Shown here in pieces: positions 14,504-15,341 of a DNA stretch of 15,341 nt (positions are counted from its first letter, which is position 1; each line of letters opens with the position of its first letter). Location: NCBI GenBank assembly GCA_028877045.1, contig JAGWPQ010000136.1:1-15341 (forward strand), in the 5' to 3' direction. The stretch is from Bacteroidota bacterium (lineage in GTDB: Bacteria > Bacteroidota > Bacteroidia > Chitinophagales > Chitinophagaceae). The notes under the pieces are model-generated. The model ran no database searches, had not been told where the DNA came from, and saw only the letters and a program-made list of their open reading frames with translations. Both the position numbers and the translations under genes were made by a program.

Positions 14504-14511
14504 CAAAGATA
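14504..14511 (-). promoter_or_regulatory. -7 promoter element of lysS (TATCTTTG)
   Basis: On the minus strand 14511 to 14504 reads TATCTTTG, an exact match to the Bacteroidota -7 consensus TAnnTTTG, 20 bp before the lysS start. That predicts a very short leader. No good TTG box is seen at the standard spacing; the nearest lies about 27 bp away. Confidence 0.5.
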
Positions 14512-14536
14512 AGTTTTGGAAAATGATTATGGAGCC

Positions 14537-14568
14537 GGCAACATATTTTCATGGCATCGCCTGTTGCC
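14537..14568. repeat. Inverted repeat between lysS and the serine hydrolase gene
   Basis: GGCAACA (14537-14543) and TGTTGCC (14562-14568) form a perfect 7-bp stem with an 18-nt loop. TTTCATGGCA within the loop (14547-14556) recurs exactly at 14590-14599. No T run follows, so it is not a classic terminator; it may be an operator or a fragment of an intergenic repeat. Confidence 0.4.
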
Positions 14569-14675
14569 ACGCTCGTTTCAAAGTTCCTCTTTCATGGCAG
14601 CAACTTCATCCTATAATTTAAATTCATCTTTAAAAATCAGCTACATTTAAAATTATTTTTCATTCAATCATTTTT

Positions 14676-15341
14676 ATGCAACGAATAATATTTTTCTTAT
14701 TTCTTTTTGCTGCATTCAATTCTTCAGCACAAAAAACCGATAAACATTTACAATCATCCATTCAACATTTATTGACCGGTTTTCACGGACAGGTTGGTGT
14801 TTTTGTTCATGATCTGAAAAAAAATAAAGTTGCCGCCATTGATGCGGATACCATTTTTCCAACAGCAAGCATGGTAAAAATTCCAATTTTAATTGGCGTG
14901 ATGAATAAAATAGAAAGCGGCGAATTGAATTATCATCAACCATTGATTTACAAAGATTCTTTGTTGTATGCCGGTGTTGATATTCTTGGTTCATTCAAAA
15001 ACAACGAAAAAATAGAATTAAGTAAAGTGATGATGCTAATGCTCACCATGAGCGATAACACGGCAAGCCTTTGGCTGCAAAGCCTTGCCGGTGGCGGGTT
15101 ACGGATCAATGAATTATTGGATAGTTTAGGGATGAAAGTTACAAGAGTCAACAGCAGAACTCCCGGCAGAGAAAAAAACAGGAGCGAGTTTGGTTGGGGA
15201 CAAACATCGCCACGCGAAATGGCGACACTGATGGAAAATATTTCTAAAGGCGAAATCATCAATCAAAAAGCGAGTGAAAAAATGTTGCGTTTGCTGGGCA
15301 GAAATTATTGGGACGAAGATGCGATCTCTCAAATACCAACC
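14676..15341 (+). CDS. Class A beta-lactamase-like serine hydrolase (partial, 3' end missing)
   Basis: The first 222 codons of a secreted serine hydrolase that runs off the window end. A signal peptide spans residues 1-19 (MQRIIFFLFLFAAFNSSAQ). The fold signatures of class A beta-lactamases/DD-peptidases are clear: the nucleophile in S65-M-V-K68 (S-x-x-K), and S126-D-N128 (SDN loop) 61 residues later, against 60 in TEM numbering. TSPREMA at 177-183 matches the TTP-x-x-MA segment. The omega-loop general base Glu166 is not evident: ungapped alignment of TRVNSRTP with TEM TRLDRWEP places Thr162 there. The KTG box would lie beyond the end. Hydrolysis of beta-lactams is therefore doubtful; a peptidase or esterase-like role in the periplasm is equally likely. 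Confidence 0.85.
   Translation, partial: MQRIIFFLFLFAAFNSSAQKTDKHLQSSIQHLLTGFHGQVGVFVHDLKKNKVAAIDADTIFPTASMVKIPILIGVMNKIESGELNYHQPLIYKDSLLYAGVDILGSFKNNEKIELSKVMMLMLTMSDNTASLWLQSLAGGGLRINELLDSLGMKVTRVNSRTPGREKNRSEFGWGQTSPREMATLMENISKGEIINQKASEKMLRLLGRNYWDEDAISQIPT

Noticed and set aside
14615..14620. TATAAT-like sequence upstream of the serine hydrolase gene
   Set aside because: Bacteroidota housekeeping promoters use TAnnTTTG, and no TTG box is placed to match; AT-rich sequence gives TATAAT by chance.

Overview
The window reads as ordinary chromosome from a low-GC Bacteroidota bacterium, most likely Chitinophagaceae or a close relative. The evidence is indirect. Several secreted proteins have short signal peptides ending in -AQ or -SAQ. 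At several gene starts there are matches to the Bacteroidota -7 promoter motif TAnnTTTG instead of TATAAT, and Shine-Dalgarno sequences are weak or absent. The encoded families (outer-membrane beta-barrel, Tat-exported CoxS-like subunit, AbgB-like secreted M20 peptidase, class II LysS) fit that phylum. I see no phage, transposon, CRISPR, rRNA or tRNA gene.

Layout, left to right. An outer-membrane beta-barrel protein (67-702) and a GNAT acetyltransferase (995-1681) are followed by a two-gene molybdenum hydroxylase unit: a Tat-type 2[2Fe-2S] subunit (1827-2432) and a molybdopterin-binding large subunit (2451-4688). Its usual FAD subunit is not in the window. A class V PLP enzyme (4696-6246, minus) converges on the large subunit with only 7 bp between the stop codons. 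A regulatory-looking gap of about 350 bp precedes a MATE exporter (6598-7992). Guanylate kinase gmk (8087-8653) and an HSDL2-like short-chain dehydrogenase (8704-9522) follow on the plus strand. A glycosyltransferase-2 family protein (9608-10513, minus) diverges from a secreted AbgB-like M20 metallopeptidase (10601-12061). A small DoxX-like membrane protein (12125-12496, minus), a compact unit with a 57-codon ORF (12737-12910), lysS (12964-14484, minus) and the 5' part of a class A beta-lactamase-like serine hydrolase (14676 to the window end) complete it.

Apart from the molybdenum hydroxylase pair, the genes do not form an obvious pathway; they are a mix of housekeeping (gmk, lysS) and single-gene metabolic or envelope functions. 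I did not find a convincing new multi-gene system. The points most worth a second look are small: the FAD-less hydroxylase pair with a palindrome and direct repeats upstream; the 57-codon ORF between a sigma-54-like/-33-type promoter and a hairpin that probably also terminates lysS; a hairpin with a T-tract just after the best promoter in the window, ahead of the MATE gene; four tandem heptamers before the dehydrogenase gene; a GC-rich intergenic block at 9555-9584; and the apparent loss of the general-base Glu in the beta-lactamase-like protein.
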